The notes beneath the pieces were generated by a model. It did not search any database, had not been told where the DNA came from, and saw only the letters and a program-made list of their open reading frames with translations. A stretch of 64,000 nucleotides of DNA from Streptomyces sp. NBC_01428. Its GTDB lineage: Bacteria > Actinomycetota > Actinomycetes > Streptomycetales > Streptomycetaceae. Location of the stretch: assembly GCF_036231965.1 (NCBI RefSeq), contig NZ_CP109499.1, positions 6,758,001-6,822,000 of the forward strand. Reading direction: 5' to 3'. Shown here piece by piece: positions 39,087-48,356 of this stretch. Position numbers and translations under genes: made by a program. Every line of letters begins with the position of its first letter. The stretch's first letter is position 1.

Positions 39087-40523
39087 ATGCGCCGAGCAAA
39101 GATCGTCTGTACATTGGGCCCCGCCACCGACTCGTACGACCAGATCAAAGCCCTGGTCGAAGCCGGAATGGACGTCGCCCGCCTCAACCTCAGCCACGGC
39201 ACCCACGCCGAACACGAGGAGCGCTACCAGCGCGTCCGAAAGGCCTCCGACGAAACCGGCCACAGCGTCGGCATCCTCGCCGACCTTCAAGGCCCGAAGA
39301 TCCGACTCGGCCGCTTCACCGAAGGCCCCGTACTCCTTGAACGCGGAGACACCTTCACCATCACCGTCGAAGAAGGCGCCGAAGGCGACCGCCAGTCCTG
39401 CGGAACCACCTACGACGGACTCGCCGCCGACGTCACACCCGGTGAACGCATCCTCGTCGACGACGGCAAAGTCTCCCTCGAAGTCACCTCCGTCGACGGC
39501 CCCCGCGTCCACACCACCGTCATCGAAGGCGGCATGGTCTCCGACCACAAAGGCCTCAACCTCCCCGGCGTCGCCGTCTCCGTCCCCGCCCTCTCCGACA
39601 AGGACGAAGCAGACCTCCGCTGGGCCCTCCGCTCCGGCTGCGACGTCATCGCCCTCTCCTTCGTCCGCAGCGGACGCGACATCGAAGACGTCCACCGCAT
39701 CATGGACGAAGAAGGCCGCCGCCTCCCCGTCATCGCGAAAATCGAAAAACCCCAGGCCGTCGACAACATCGACAACATCGTCGCCGCCTTCGACGGCATC
39801 ATGGTCGCCCGCGGAGACCTCGGCGTCGAAATGCCCCTCGAACAAGTCCCCATCGTCCAAAAGCGCGCCATCAAACTCGCCAAGCGCAACGCCAAACCCG
39901 TCATCGTCGCCACACAGATGCTCGACTCGATGATCGACAACTCCCGGCCCACCCGCGCCGAAGCCTCCGACGTCGCCAACGCCGTCATCGACGGCACCGA
40001 CGCCGTCATGCTCTCCGGCGAGACCAGCGTCGGCAAATACCCCATCGAAACCGTCAAGACCATGGGCCGCATCGTCGAAGCAGCCGAAGAAGACATCCTC
40101 GCCAAAGGCCTCCCACCCCTCACCGACCGCAACAAACCCCGCACCCAAGGCGGAGCCGTCGCCCGCGCCGCCGCCGAAATGGGCGACTTCCTCGGCGCTA
40201 AATTCCTCGTCGCCTTCACCCAGTCCGGCGACACCGTCCGCCGCCTCTCCCGCTACCGCTCACCCATCCCCCTCCTCGCCTTCACCCCCACCCCCGCCAC
40301 CCGCTCCCAGCTCAACCTCACCTGGGGCGTCGAAACCTTCCTCGGCCCCCACGTCGACTCCACCGACGCCATGGTCGACCAGGTCGACGAACTCCTCCTC
40401 AAATACGGCCGCTGCGCCAAGGGCGACATCGTCGTGATCACCGCCGGCTCCCCGCCCGGAGTCTCCGGCTCCACGAACCTCGTCCGCGTCCACCACATCG
40501 GCGAGGACGACAGCCCCAAGTAG
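39087..40523 (+). CDS. pyk: Pyruvate kinase
   Basis: A 478-residue pyruvate kinase, which makes pyruvate and ATP from phosphoenolpyruvate and ADP. It begins RRAKIVCTLGPATDSYDQI. It has MDVARLNLSHGTHAEHEERY, the K-binding LADLQGPKIRLG, the catalytic KIEKPQAVDNIDNI and MVARGDLGVEM, and the effector domain at the end. Codons ending in A are unusually frequent for Streptomyces (GAA, AAA, CAA) because G is avoided on this strand. An intrinsic terminator follows. Confidence 0.96.
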   Translation: MRRAKIVCTLGPATDSYDQIKALVEAGMDVARLNLSHGTHAEHEERYQRVRKASDETGHSVGILADLQGPKIRLGRFTEGPVLLERGDTFTITVEEGAEGDRQSCGTTYDGLAADVTPGERILVDDGKVSLEVTSVDGPRVHTTVIEGGMVSDHKGLNLPGVAVSVPALSDKDEADLRWALRSGCDVIALSFVRSGRDIEDVHRIMDEEGRRLPVIAKIEKPQAVDNIDNIVAAFDGIMVARGDLGVEMPLEQVPIVQKRAIKLAKRNAKPVIVATQMLDSMIDNSRPTRAEASDVANAVIDGTDAVMLSGETSVGKYPIETVKTMGRIVEAAEEDILAKGLPPLTDRNKPRTQGGAVARAAAEMGDFLGAKFLVAFTQSGDTVRRLSRYRSPIPLLAFTPTPATRSQLNLTWGVETFLGPHVDSTDAMVDQVDELLLKYGRCAKGDIVVITAGSPPGVSGSTNLVRVHHIGEDDSPK

Positions 40524-40538
40524 CACCCCACCAACGCC

Positions 40539-40569
40539 GGGCCCCTCCGAGCCGCCAGAGGGGCCCTTT
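40539..40569 (+). terminator. Intrinsic terminator of pyk
   Basis: GGGCCCCTC (40539-40547) pairs with GAGGGGCCC (40558-40566), followed by TTT. It also marks the position where strand composition flips from C-rich to G-rich. Confidence 0.8.
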
Positions 40570-40580
40570 CCGGTACGGGG

Positions 40581-41372
40581 TCAGTATTTGGGGCCGACGT
40601 GGGCGTCGAGCAATGCCACGGAAGCTCTCCGTGCGACCGAGATGTTGTACGGATTCCCGTGGCGGGTGCAGTGCGTCCACGCGACACCGAGCCTGTCCAG
40701 GGTGTCGGTGAACAGCTGTCGGATGTCGTCGGAGACGTTGGTGAAGAAGTACCGCGGGTACTCGTAGCGCTTCCGCTCGCCGCCGACGAGCCGCGTCGTC
40801 CAGTTGGTGATCCGGCAGCCGTCGGAATGGATGAGACCTCGGACGAAGTCCCACGGGCACGCGTCGACGATGTCCCGCTGCCAGGGTTCGAGCACGATGG
40901 GGCGCTCGTGTTTCCTTCCGGGGCCGTGCTGGGGGAAGAGGCACACGAGGTGCTTGAAGTAGACCTTGATGTTGTGCGCTCCCACGGTGCGCACTCGGCA
41001 TGTGGCGTTGTGGGGGAACACGGCCCGCAGCGCGCGCTCCGCACTGTCCTGGATGCCCGGCCACGCGTCATCCAGAGTGATCACGAGGCTCGGCACTCTG
41101 TGCTTCGCGTAGTGACTGATGTGTCCGTCCCCCAGGTAAAGACCGAGGAGGTAGCTGTATGCGGCCTCGTCGAGCTCGCGGCTGTCGCACCGGGGACAGA
41201 GGAGCGAGGGGCGGACGGCGACCGGTTCGCCGCGCTTCGCTCTGTCCATGTGCTTCCAGTAGCCGACCGTGCCGAGCGGAATCCCGAAGCGGCGTGCCAC
41301 CTCGGTGTTCCGGGCGCCGTCGCGCAGGAGGGCCAGCGCCCTCTGTCGTACTTCTGTGCCGTGGCCGTACAT
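40581..41372 (-). CDS. LAGLIDADG-type homing endonuclease-like protein with HTH
   Basis: A 263-residue protein. The N-terminal third is a helix-turn-helix (VRQRALALLRDGARNTEVARRFGIPLGTVGYWK). CPRC follows, then two LAGLIDADG-like motifs: YLLGLYLGDGHI and, about 100 residues on, FVRGLIHSDGCRITN. Each ends in an acidic residue that would bind metal, so a monomeric endonuclease is plausible. It lies 86 bases downstream of tRNA-Leu on the same strand, beyond the tRNA terminator. I am unsure whether it still cuts DNA. ATG 41372 is chosen; a TTG six codons upstream is possible. Confidence 0.72.
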   Translation of the reverse strand: MYGHGTEVRQRALALLRDGARNTEVARRFGIPLGTVGYWKHMDRAKRGEPVAVRPSLLCPRCDSRELDEAAYSYLLGLYLGDGHISHYAKHRVPSLVITLDDAWPGIQDSAERALRAVFPHNATCRVRTVGAHNIKVYFKHLVCLFPQHGPGRKHERPIVLEPWQRDIVDACPWDFVRGLIHSDGCRITNWTTRLVGGERKRYEYPRYFFTNVSDDIRQLFTDTLDRLGVAWTHCTRHGNPYNISVARRASVALLDAHVGPKY

Positions 41373-41412
41373 GTGACCACTCTGAGTCAATGACCATCAC
41401 TGAACGCAGCAA

Positions 41413-41448
41413 AAAGCGGAGGATCACGCGAACGTGGGCCTCCGCTTT
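41413..41448 (-). terminator. Terminator of tRNA-Leu
   Basis: On the minus strand AAAGCGGAGG pairs with CCTCCGCTTT (41439-41448 with 41413-41422) and a T-run follows. An inner CACG/CGTG pair sits in the loop. It lies directly after the tRNA gene. Confidence 0.75.
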
Positions 41449-41458
41449 GCGGTCGTTG

Positions 41459-41541
41459 TGCCGGGTGCGGGATTCGAACCCGCAAGCCCTCTCAGGCAGA
41501 GGTGTTTGAGACCTCCGTGTATACCGTTCCACCAACCCGGC
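41459..41541 (-). tRNA. tRNA-Leu (anticodon CAA)
   Basis: Read on the minus strand the gene starts GCCGGGT and ends ACCCGGC plus the discriminator A, giving a 7-bp acceptor stem. The anticodon stem is GAGGT/ACCTC with the loop CTCAAAC, so the anticodon is CAA (codon UUG). A long variable arm, typical of tRNA-Leu, and the T arm GCGGG-TTCGAAT-CCCGC follow. CCA is not encoded. It is 83 bases long. Confidence 0.95.
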
Positions 41542-41643
41542 GTGAAGGAGCTGAGCGGAAGCATACCGGGTCATCACAGCGTGCCGCCGCTAGGTAGTCT
41601 TCTTAAGCAGCACTACCTGCCCGGCCCGTAACGAGGAGCCCCC

Positions 41644-42300
41644 GTGACCGCCCCCGAGTCGCCCCAGCCCGTAGACGCGCCCGACGACGACAAGTCGCAC
41701 GTGCCTCCGCTGACGACCCGTGTCGTCATCGCCGAGGACGAGGCGCTGATCCGTCTCGACCTCAAGGAGATGCTCGAGGAGGAGGGCTACACCGTCGTCG
41801 GTGAGGCGGGTGACGGTGAGCAGGCCGTCGAGCTGGCCCGTGAGCACAAGCCGGACCTGGTGATCCTCGACGTGAAGATGCCGAAGCTCGACGGCATCTC
41901 GGCGGCGGAGAAGATCGCCGAGGAGTCGATCGCTCCGGTGCTGATGCTGACGGCGTTCTCGCAGCGCGACCTGGTGGAGCGTGCGCGGGACGCGGGCGCG
42001 ATGGCGTACCTGGTGAAGCCGTTCAGCAAGAGTGACGTGGTGCCGGCCATCGAGATGGCGGTGTCGCGGTTCACGGAGCTGAAGGCGCTGGAGCAGGAGA
42101 TCGCGGATCTGACGCAGCGGCTGGAGACGCGGAAGCTGGTGGACCGTGCGAAGTCGGTGCTGCAGACGGAGTACGGGCTGACGGAGCCGGCGGCGTTCCG
42201 GTGGATCCAGAAGACGTCGATGGATCGTCGGATGTCGATGCAGCAGGTCGCCGAGGCGGTCATTCAGGACGCCGAGGAGAAGAAGGCGTCGAAGGGCTAG
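41644..42300 (+). CDS. pdtaR: ANTAR response regulator
   Basis: A 218-residue response regulator with a receiver (VVIAEDEALIRLDLKEML, phosphorylated Asp in LVILDVKMPK, Lys in YLVKPFS) and a C-terminal ANTAR domain that binds RNA hairpins and acts by antitermination. It matches PdtaR (Rv1626) of Mycobacterium, whose partner kinase is PdtaS; none is adjacent. The GTG 41644 follows a GAGGAG site. It is monocistronic and shares a bidirectional terminator with livF. Confidence 0.92.
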   Translation: MTAPESPQPVDAPDDDKSHVPPLTTRVVIAEDEALIRLDLKEMLEEEGYTVVGEAGDGEQAVELAREHKPDLVILDVKMPKLDGISAAEKIAEESIAPVLMLTAFSQRDLVERARDAGAMAYLVKPFSKSDVVPAIEMAVSRFTELKALEQEIADLTQRLETRKLVDRAKSVLQTEYGLTEPAAFRWIQKTSMDRRMSMQQVAEAVIQDAEEKKASKG

Positions 42301-42348
42301 TCGTCGGTTCCTAGGTTCCGAGGCTCCGGGGTTTCGCCGGGAGTACGG

Positions 42349-42381
42349 AGAGGCCCGCACCCCCCGAGGGTGCGGGCCTCT
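42349..42381. terminator. Bidirectional terminator between pdtaR and livF
   Basis: AGAGGCCCGCACCC (42349-42362) and GGGTGCGGGCCTCT (42368-42381) form a perfect 14-bp stem around a 5-base loop between convergent genes. Confidence 0.8.
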
Positions 42382-42407
42382 GCGTGTGTGCGGCGGGGCC
42401 GCGTGGG

Positions 42408-43120
42408 TCAGTCCTCGCCGAGGTAGGCCTTGCGGACGGACTCGTCGTGGAGGAGGTCCTGTCCGGTGCCGGAGAGGACGATGTTGCCGACCTCCATGAC
42501 GTGTCCCTGGTCGGCGAGGGAGAGCGCGGCCTGGGCGTTCTGCTCGACGAGGAGGATGGTCGTGCCGGACGCCTTGAGTTCGGCGATGGTGGCGAGGATC
42601 TTCTGCATCATGATCGGCGAGAGGCCCATGGAGGGTTCGTCGAGCATGAGCAGTTTGGGCTGGGACATGAGGGCGCGGCCCATGGCGAGCATCTGCTGTT
42701 CGCCGCCGGAGAGGGTTCCGGCGGCCTGCTTGCGGCGTTCCCCGAGGATGGGGAAGAGGTCGTAGGCGCGCTGGATGTCCTTCTCGATGCCCGCCTTGTC
42801 GGTGCGGAGGAAGGCTCCGAGCTGGAGGTTCTCCGCGATGGTGAGGCGGGGGAAGATGTGGCGTCCCTCGGGGGAGTGGGCGAGTCCGAGGGCGACGATC
42901 TTGTGGGCGGGGACGCTGGCGAGGGGTTTGCCGTCGAAGGTGATGCGGCCTCCGCTGGGCTTGAGGAGCCCGGAGAGGGTGCGCAGGGTGGTCGTCTTGC
43001 CGGCGCCGTTGGTGCCGATGAGGGTGACGATCTGGCCTGCTTCGACGGTGAAGGAGATGCCCTTGACGGCTTCGATCTTGCCGTAGGCGACCTTGAGGTC
43101 TTCGACCTCGAGCAGTGCGG

Positions 43121-43124
<4 letters not shown>
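42408..43124 (-). CDS. livF: Branched-chain amino acid ABC transporter ATPase LivF
   Basis: A 238-residue ABC ATPase. Walker A is GTNGAGKTTTL, the signature LSGGEQQMLAMGRAL and Walker B LLMLDEPSMGL. It works with LivG on the inner side of the LivHM channel to drive uptake of leucine, isoleucine and valine. It is the last gene of livKHMGF, and its ATG overlaps the livG stop by 4 bases. Length is normal for LivF. Confidence 0.94.
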
Positions 43125-44227
<1,103 letters not shown>

Positions 44228-44232
44228 GGTGG

Positions 44233-46011
44233 TTACGCCCCTGCCTTTGTGACGCCGACGGTGGAGTCGGGCAGGCCTTGTTCGGGGATGTGGATGGTGT
44301 CGTCGCTGTCGTGGAACTCGAGCTGGCGGCGGCGGTTGGCGATGATGCCTTCGGGGCGGAAGCGCATGAGGAGGACGAGCGCGATGCCGAAGGCGAGGAG
44401 CTGGTACTCCTTCAGGAAGCTGAGCTTCTCGGGGAGCATGTAGAGCAGGGTGGCGCCGAGGATCGGCCCGTTGACGGTGCCCATGCCGCCGAGGACGACG
44501 GCGGCGAGGAGGAACGCGGAGTTCGGGGGCACGGAGCCGGCGAACTGGTACGGGGCCGGGTTGACGCTGTAGCCGACGTGGGCGCTGACCGTGCCGGCGA
44601 GGCCGGCGAGGGAGGCGCCGAGGGCGAAGGCGATGAGCTTGACGCGGAAGCCGTTGATGCCCATGGCGGTGGCGGCGGTCTCGTCCTCGCGGATGGCGAT
44701 CCAGGAGCGGCCGATCCGGGAGTCGGCGGCGCGGTTGAAGACGAGGACGACGATCGCGGTGATGAGCAGCATCAGCAGGAAGTAGTTCGCGAAGCGGCCG
44801 AGGGAGAATCCGCCGATGTCGTGGTTGCTTCCGAAGTTGAACCCGAAGATGTTGAGGTCCGGGATCATGGAGATGCCGTTGGGGCCGTTGGTGAGGTTGG
44901 GGCCGGAGGTGCCGTCGAGGTTGTTGACGGTGATGCGGAAGATCTCTCCGAAGCCCAGGGTCACGATGGCGAGGTAGTCGCCGCGCAGTCGCAGGGTGGG
45001 GGCGCCGATGAGGACGCCGAAGACGAGCGACGCGAGCATGCCGGTGAGCATGGCGGCCCAGAAGGGGAACTGGACGCCGGCGAAGCGGGAGAACTCGGAG
45101 CCGGAGACGAGGGCTGCGGCGTAGGCGCCGACGCCGAGGAAGGCGACGTATCCGAGGTCGAGGAGTCCGGTGAGGCCGACGACGATGTTGAGGCCGAGGG
45201 CGACGGTGGCGACGACGAGGATGTTCACGCCGAGGTTGGAGTTGTGCTCGTTGTTCTCGACGAAGGGGAAGAGCGCGGCGGCGAGGAAGGCCATGGAGGT
45301 GGCGAATCCCTTGTGGCCGGCGTTGAGCTGGGCGAAGCGGTCGAAGAGTCCCGCGGTGAACAGGGACCAGGTGCCGAAGACGACCAGGAGGATGTAGCCC
45401 AGGAACGTTTCGCTGGCGTCGGGGTCGACGCCGACGCCGTACGCGAAGACGATCAGCGCGAGGGCGGTGGCGGCGGTGATGACGAGGCGTTCGCCCCAGG
45501 CCGGGAGCTTGGCGGCCGGGGGGATGCGTCCGGGCTTGGTGACGAAGTCCTTGAAGGTGTCACCGGGCTTGGGGAGCGCGAGGGCGCCGACCAGGGCGAT
45601 GGCGGAGCCGACGGCGGCGACGTAGGCGCCGGGATCGAGTGCGACGAGGCCCTTGAGGTCGACGGCGATGGCGATGGCGCTGAACCAGCTGACGGCGAAC
45701 GCGGCTGCGGTGGCGAGGAGCACGGGCTGGGTGGCGCGTGCGGGGTTGAGCCAGCCGAGGCCGCGGACGTCGAAGAGGGTCAGGGCGAACAGGAGGGTGA
45801 GGGCGCCTGCGACGAGGTCGAGGATCTGGAGGCCGGCGGGGGAGCCGTAGTAGGTGAGGTCCCCGGGGAAGTCGGCCGTGTAGGTCCAGGACATGAACGT
45901 GCTGGCGATGGTGGCGACGGCGCCGACGGCGATGAGGGCGCGGGCGGCGGTCTGGGGGAGCGCGACGAGGCCGCGTGCGGGGGTGGTGTCGATGGTTGCC
46001 ATGGTGCTCAC
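44233..46011 (-). CDS. livM: Branched-chain amino acid ABC transporter permease LivM
   Basis: A 592-residue membrane permease. The first 250 residues hold extra predicted helices and a loop. The LivM core follows (NIVVGLTGLLDLGYVAFLGVGAYAAAL, the EAA-like segment GRSWIAIREDETAATAMGI and GGMGTVNGPILGATLLYMLPE). It pairs with LivH as the channel. The GTG 46011 overlaps the livH stop by 4 bases; an ATG three codons later is possible. The extended N-terminus is common in actinobacterial LivM. Confidence 0.92.
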   Translation of the reverse strand: MSTMATIDTTPARGLVALPQTAARALIAVGAVATIASTFMSWTYTADFPGDLTYYGSPAGLQILDLVAGALTLLFALTLFDVRGLGWLNPARATQPVLLATAAAFAVSWFSAIAIAVDLKGLVALDPGAYVAAVGSAIALVGALALPKPGDTFKDFVTKPGRIPPAAKLPAWGERLVITAATALALIVFAYGVGVDPDASETFLGYILLVVFGTWSLFTAGLFDRFAQLNAGHKGFATSMAFLAAALFPFVENNEHNSNLGVNILVVATVALGLNIVVGLTGLLDLGYVAFLGVGAYAAALVSGSEFSRFAGVQFPFWAAMLTGMLASLVFGVLIGAPTLRLRGDYLAIVTLGFGEIFRITVNNLDGTSGPNLTNGPNGISMIPDLNIFGFNFGSNHDIGGFSLGRFANYFLLMLLITAIVVLVFNRAADSRIGRSWIAIREDETAATAMGINGFRVKLIAFALGASLAGLAGTVSAHVGYSVNPAPYQFAGSVPPNSAFLLAAVVLGGMGTVNGPILGATLLYMLPEKLSFLKEYQLLAFGIALVLLMRFRPEGIIANRRRQLEFHDSDDTIHIPEQGLPDSTVGVTKAGA

Positions 46012-46940
46012 GCCCTGTCCGCGACGCGTTCGCCGATGAGGCCTTGTGGCCTGAACAGCAGTACGAGGATGAGGAGTACGAAGGCCCAGACCGCGGACCA
46101 GCCGCCGCCGCCGAGCTGCTGCATGCCGGGGATGCCGTCGATGTAGCTGGTGGCCATGGTCTCGGCGAGGCCGAGGACGAGGCCGCCGATCATGGCGCCG
46201 TAGATGTTGCCGATGCCGCCGAGGACGGCCGCGGTGAAGGCCTTGAGGCCCATCTGGAAGCCCATGTCGTACTTGACCGTGCCGTAGCGCAGGCCGTAGG
46301 AGACGGCTGCGACGGCGGCGAAGAAGCCGCCGATGGCGAAGGCGATGACGATGATGCGGTTGGTGTCGATGCCCATGAGCTGTGCGGTGTCAGGGTCCTG
46401 CGCGGTGGCCTGCATGGCGCGGCCGGTGCGGGAGAGGCTGACGAACAGGGCGAGGGCCGCCATGCAAAGGGGGGCGGCGATGATGACGAAGACGCTGCCG
46501 CTCTGGATGCTGACGGAGCCGATGTGCACGGGCCCGAAGGGGAGTTGCGGGAACTTGATGTCGTTCTTCGCTTCGGGGTACCAGTTGAAGACGAGTTGCT
46601 GGAGCGCGAGCGAGAGGCCGATGGCCGTGATGAGCGGGGCGAGGCGTGGTGCTCCGCGCAGTGGTCGGTAGGCGAAGCGTTCGGCCCCGACGGCGATGAG
46701 GACGGAGACGATTCCGCCGCCTATCAGCATCGCGGGGAGGGCTATCCACATGGATGTGCCGTTGGGCAGAACGTAGAGGTAGACCGTGAGTGCGCCGAAG
46801 CCGCCGGTCATGAAGATCTCGCCGTGGGCGAAGTTGATGAGCTGGACGATGCCGTACACCATCGTGTAGCCGATGGCGATCAGCCCGTACATCGAGCCGA
46901 GGAACAGCCCGTTGGCCAGCTGCTGCGGCAGGGTGTTCAC
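46008..46940 (-). CDS. livH: Branched-chain amino acid ABC transporter permease LivH
   Basis: A 310-residue permease with about eight helices. LANGLFLGSMYGLIAIGYTMVYGIVQLINFAHGEIFM is the family's N-terminal signature. SRTGRAMQATAQDPDTAQLMGI is the cytoplasmic coupling helix and GGIGNIYGAMIGGLVLG the conserved C-terminal loop. It forms the channel with LivM. The start is GTG 46940. It lies 192 bases behind livK, with a hairpin between them. Confidence 0.93.
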   Translation of the reverse strand: MNTLPQQLANGLFLGSMYGLIAIGYTMVYGIVQLINFAHGEIFMTGGFGALTVYLYVLPNGTSMWIALPAMLIGGGIVSVLIAVGAERFAYRPLRGAPRLAPLITAIGLSLALQQLVFNWYPEAKNDIKFPQLPFGPVHIGSVSIQSGSVFVIIAAPLCMAALALFVSLSRTGRAMQATAQDPDTAQLMGIDTNRIIVIAFAIGGFFAAVAAVSYGLRYGTVKYDMGFQMGLKAFTAAVLGGIGNIYGAMIGGLVLGLAETMATSYIDGIPGMQQLGGGGWSAVWAFVLLILVLLFRPQGLIGERVADRA

Positions 46941-47069
46941 CGCATGGCCTCCATGTGGGTGGGGAGAGGTTGGGCAGGGCGTATGGAGCGGGCCGCGCGG
47001 TGACGTGTGGTCATGGCCGCGCGGCCCGGGGGTGGTGCGGGGGCCTGTCCCGGTGGTGTGGACCGGGTC

Positions 47070-47110
47070 GGCGGTTCGGTCGGGCCGTGGCCCTGGGTGA
47101 CCGAACCGCC
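47070..47110 (-). terminator. Intra-operon hairpin between livK and livH
   Basis: GGCGGTTCGGTC (47070-47081) pairs perfectly with GACCGAACCGCC (47099-47110); an inner GGGCC/GGCCC pair lies in the loop. It follows livK in the direction of transcription and may let only part of the transcripts continue into livHMGF. Confidence 0.65.
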
Positions 47111-47132
47111 TGATGGCCCGGGGTGGTGCTGA

Positions 47133-48356
47133 TCAGCCGCTGAAGGTGCCGCTCTTCACGGCCTTCCACTTGCCGTCGACGACCTGGTAGACGGTGAGCT
47201 GCTTGTTGGTGGTGTCGCCGTACTCGTCGAAGGAGACGGGGCCGGCGATGCCGTCGAACTTGGTCTTCTGGACCTCGGCGACGATCTTGGCGCGGGCGTC
47301 GTCCGGGACCTTTCCGTCCTTCACGACGGCGCCGATCGCCTTGATGATGGCGGTGGCGGCGTCGTAGGAGTAGCCGCCGTACGTGCCGTAGTCGCCCTTG
47401 AGGCCGGAGGCCTTGTACTTCTTGATGAAGTCCGCGGCGGAGGGCAGGGAGTCGACGGGCTGGCCGACCGAGGTGACGAGGTCACCGGCGGAGGTCTTGC
47501 CGGCGGTCTGGATGTAGGTGTCGCTGAACATGCCGTCGCCGCCGAACAGCGGGACCTTGGCGCCGCCGTCCTTGAGCTGCTTGGTGAGCTTCTCGGACTC
47601 GTCGTACTGGCCGCCGTAGTAGACGAGGTCGGCCTTGGAGTTCTTGATCTTGGTGACGAGGGCCGAGAAGTCCGTGTCGCCGGTGTTGACGTGGTCCTCG
47701 CCCGCGACCTTGCCGCCGGACTTGGTGAAGCCGGCCTTGAAGAGCTTGGCCAGGCCGGCGCCGTAGGTCTGCTTGTCGTCGACCACGAACACCTTGCGCT
47801 TCTTCAGGGTGTTGTACGCGTAGTCGGCCGCGAAGCCGCCCTGGAGGGCGTCGGTGGTGGCGGTGCGGAAGTAGGTCTTGAACGGGCGGGACTTGGAGGT
47901 CTGCCAGTTCTTGCCCTGGGTCAGCTCGGGCGCCGTGTTGGACGGCGAGATCTCGACCAGGTTGGCGGTGGCGAAGACCTGCTGCATCTGGGTCGCGACA
48001 CCGGAGTTGAGCGGGCCGACGACGCCGAGAACCTTGTCGTTCTGGACGAGCTGGGTGGCGTTCGACTGACCCTGGGCCGGGATGGCCTTGTCGTCGAGGG
48101 CCTGGACCTTGAAGGTCACGCCGGGCACGGTGTTGTTCTTGTTGGCGTCGTTGACCGCGATCTGGACACCGCCCTGGATGCCGAGGCCGGTGGCCGAGTT
48201 CTGGCCGGTCAGCGGCGCGTCGACGCCGATGATGATCTCGGTCTTCTTGCCGCTGTCCTTGCTGTCGCCGTCGTCGTCGCGCGAGCCGCAGGCGGTCAGC
48301 GTGAGTGCTCCCGTAGTGAGCACGGCGGTGAGTATGACCATGGAACGCTGTCGCAC
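47133..48356 (-). CDS. livK: Branched-chain amino acid binding lipoprotein LivK
   Basis: A 407-residue extracellular substrate-binding lipoprotein. The signal peptide ends in the lipobox LTAC with Cys23 as lipidation site. The periplasmic-binding-protein fold follows, starting EIIIGVDAPLTGQNSATG, with VLGVVGPLNSGVATQMQ and the cross-over FRTATTDALQG. It captures branched-chain amino acids for LivHMGF. The GTG 48356 follows GGGAGAGGA. A possible -10, TATAGT, lies on the minus strand at 48479-48474. Confidence 0.93.
   Translation of the reverse strand: MRQRSMVILTAVLTTGALTLTACGSRDDDGDSKDSGKKTEIIIGVDAPLTGQNSATGLGIQGGVQIAVNDANKNNTVPGVTFKVQALDDKAIPAQGQSNATQLVQNDKVLGVVGPLNSGVATQMQQVFATANLVEISPSNTAPELTQGKNWQTSKSRPFKTYFRTATTDALQGGFAADYAYNTLKKRKVFVVDDKQTYGAGLAKLFKAGFTKSGGKVAGEDHVNTGDTDFSALVTKIKNSKADLVYYGGQYDESEKLTKQLKDGGAKVPLFGGDGMFSDTYIQTAGKTSAGDLVTSVGQPVDSLPSAADFIKKYKASGLKGDYGTYGGYSYDAATAIIKAIGAVVKDGKVPDDARAKIVAEVQKTKFDGIAGPVSFDEYGDTTNKQLTVYQVVDGKWKAVKSGTFSG

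Noticed and set aside
40540..41600. Chromosomal replication origin at the skew switch
   Set aside because: No dnaA, dnaN, DnaA-box cluster or rpmH; gene content (pyk, pdtaR, liv, polA) is not that of oriC. Only the composition break is reported.
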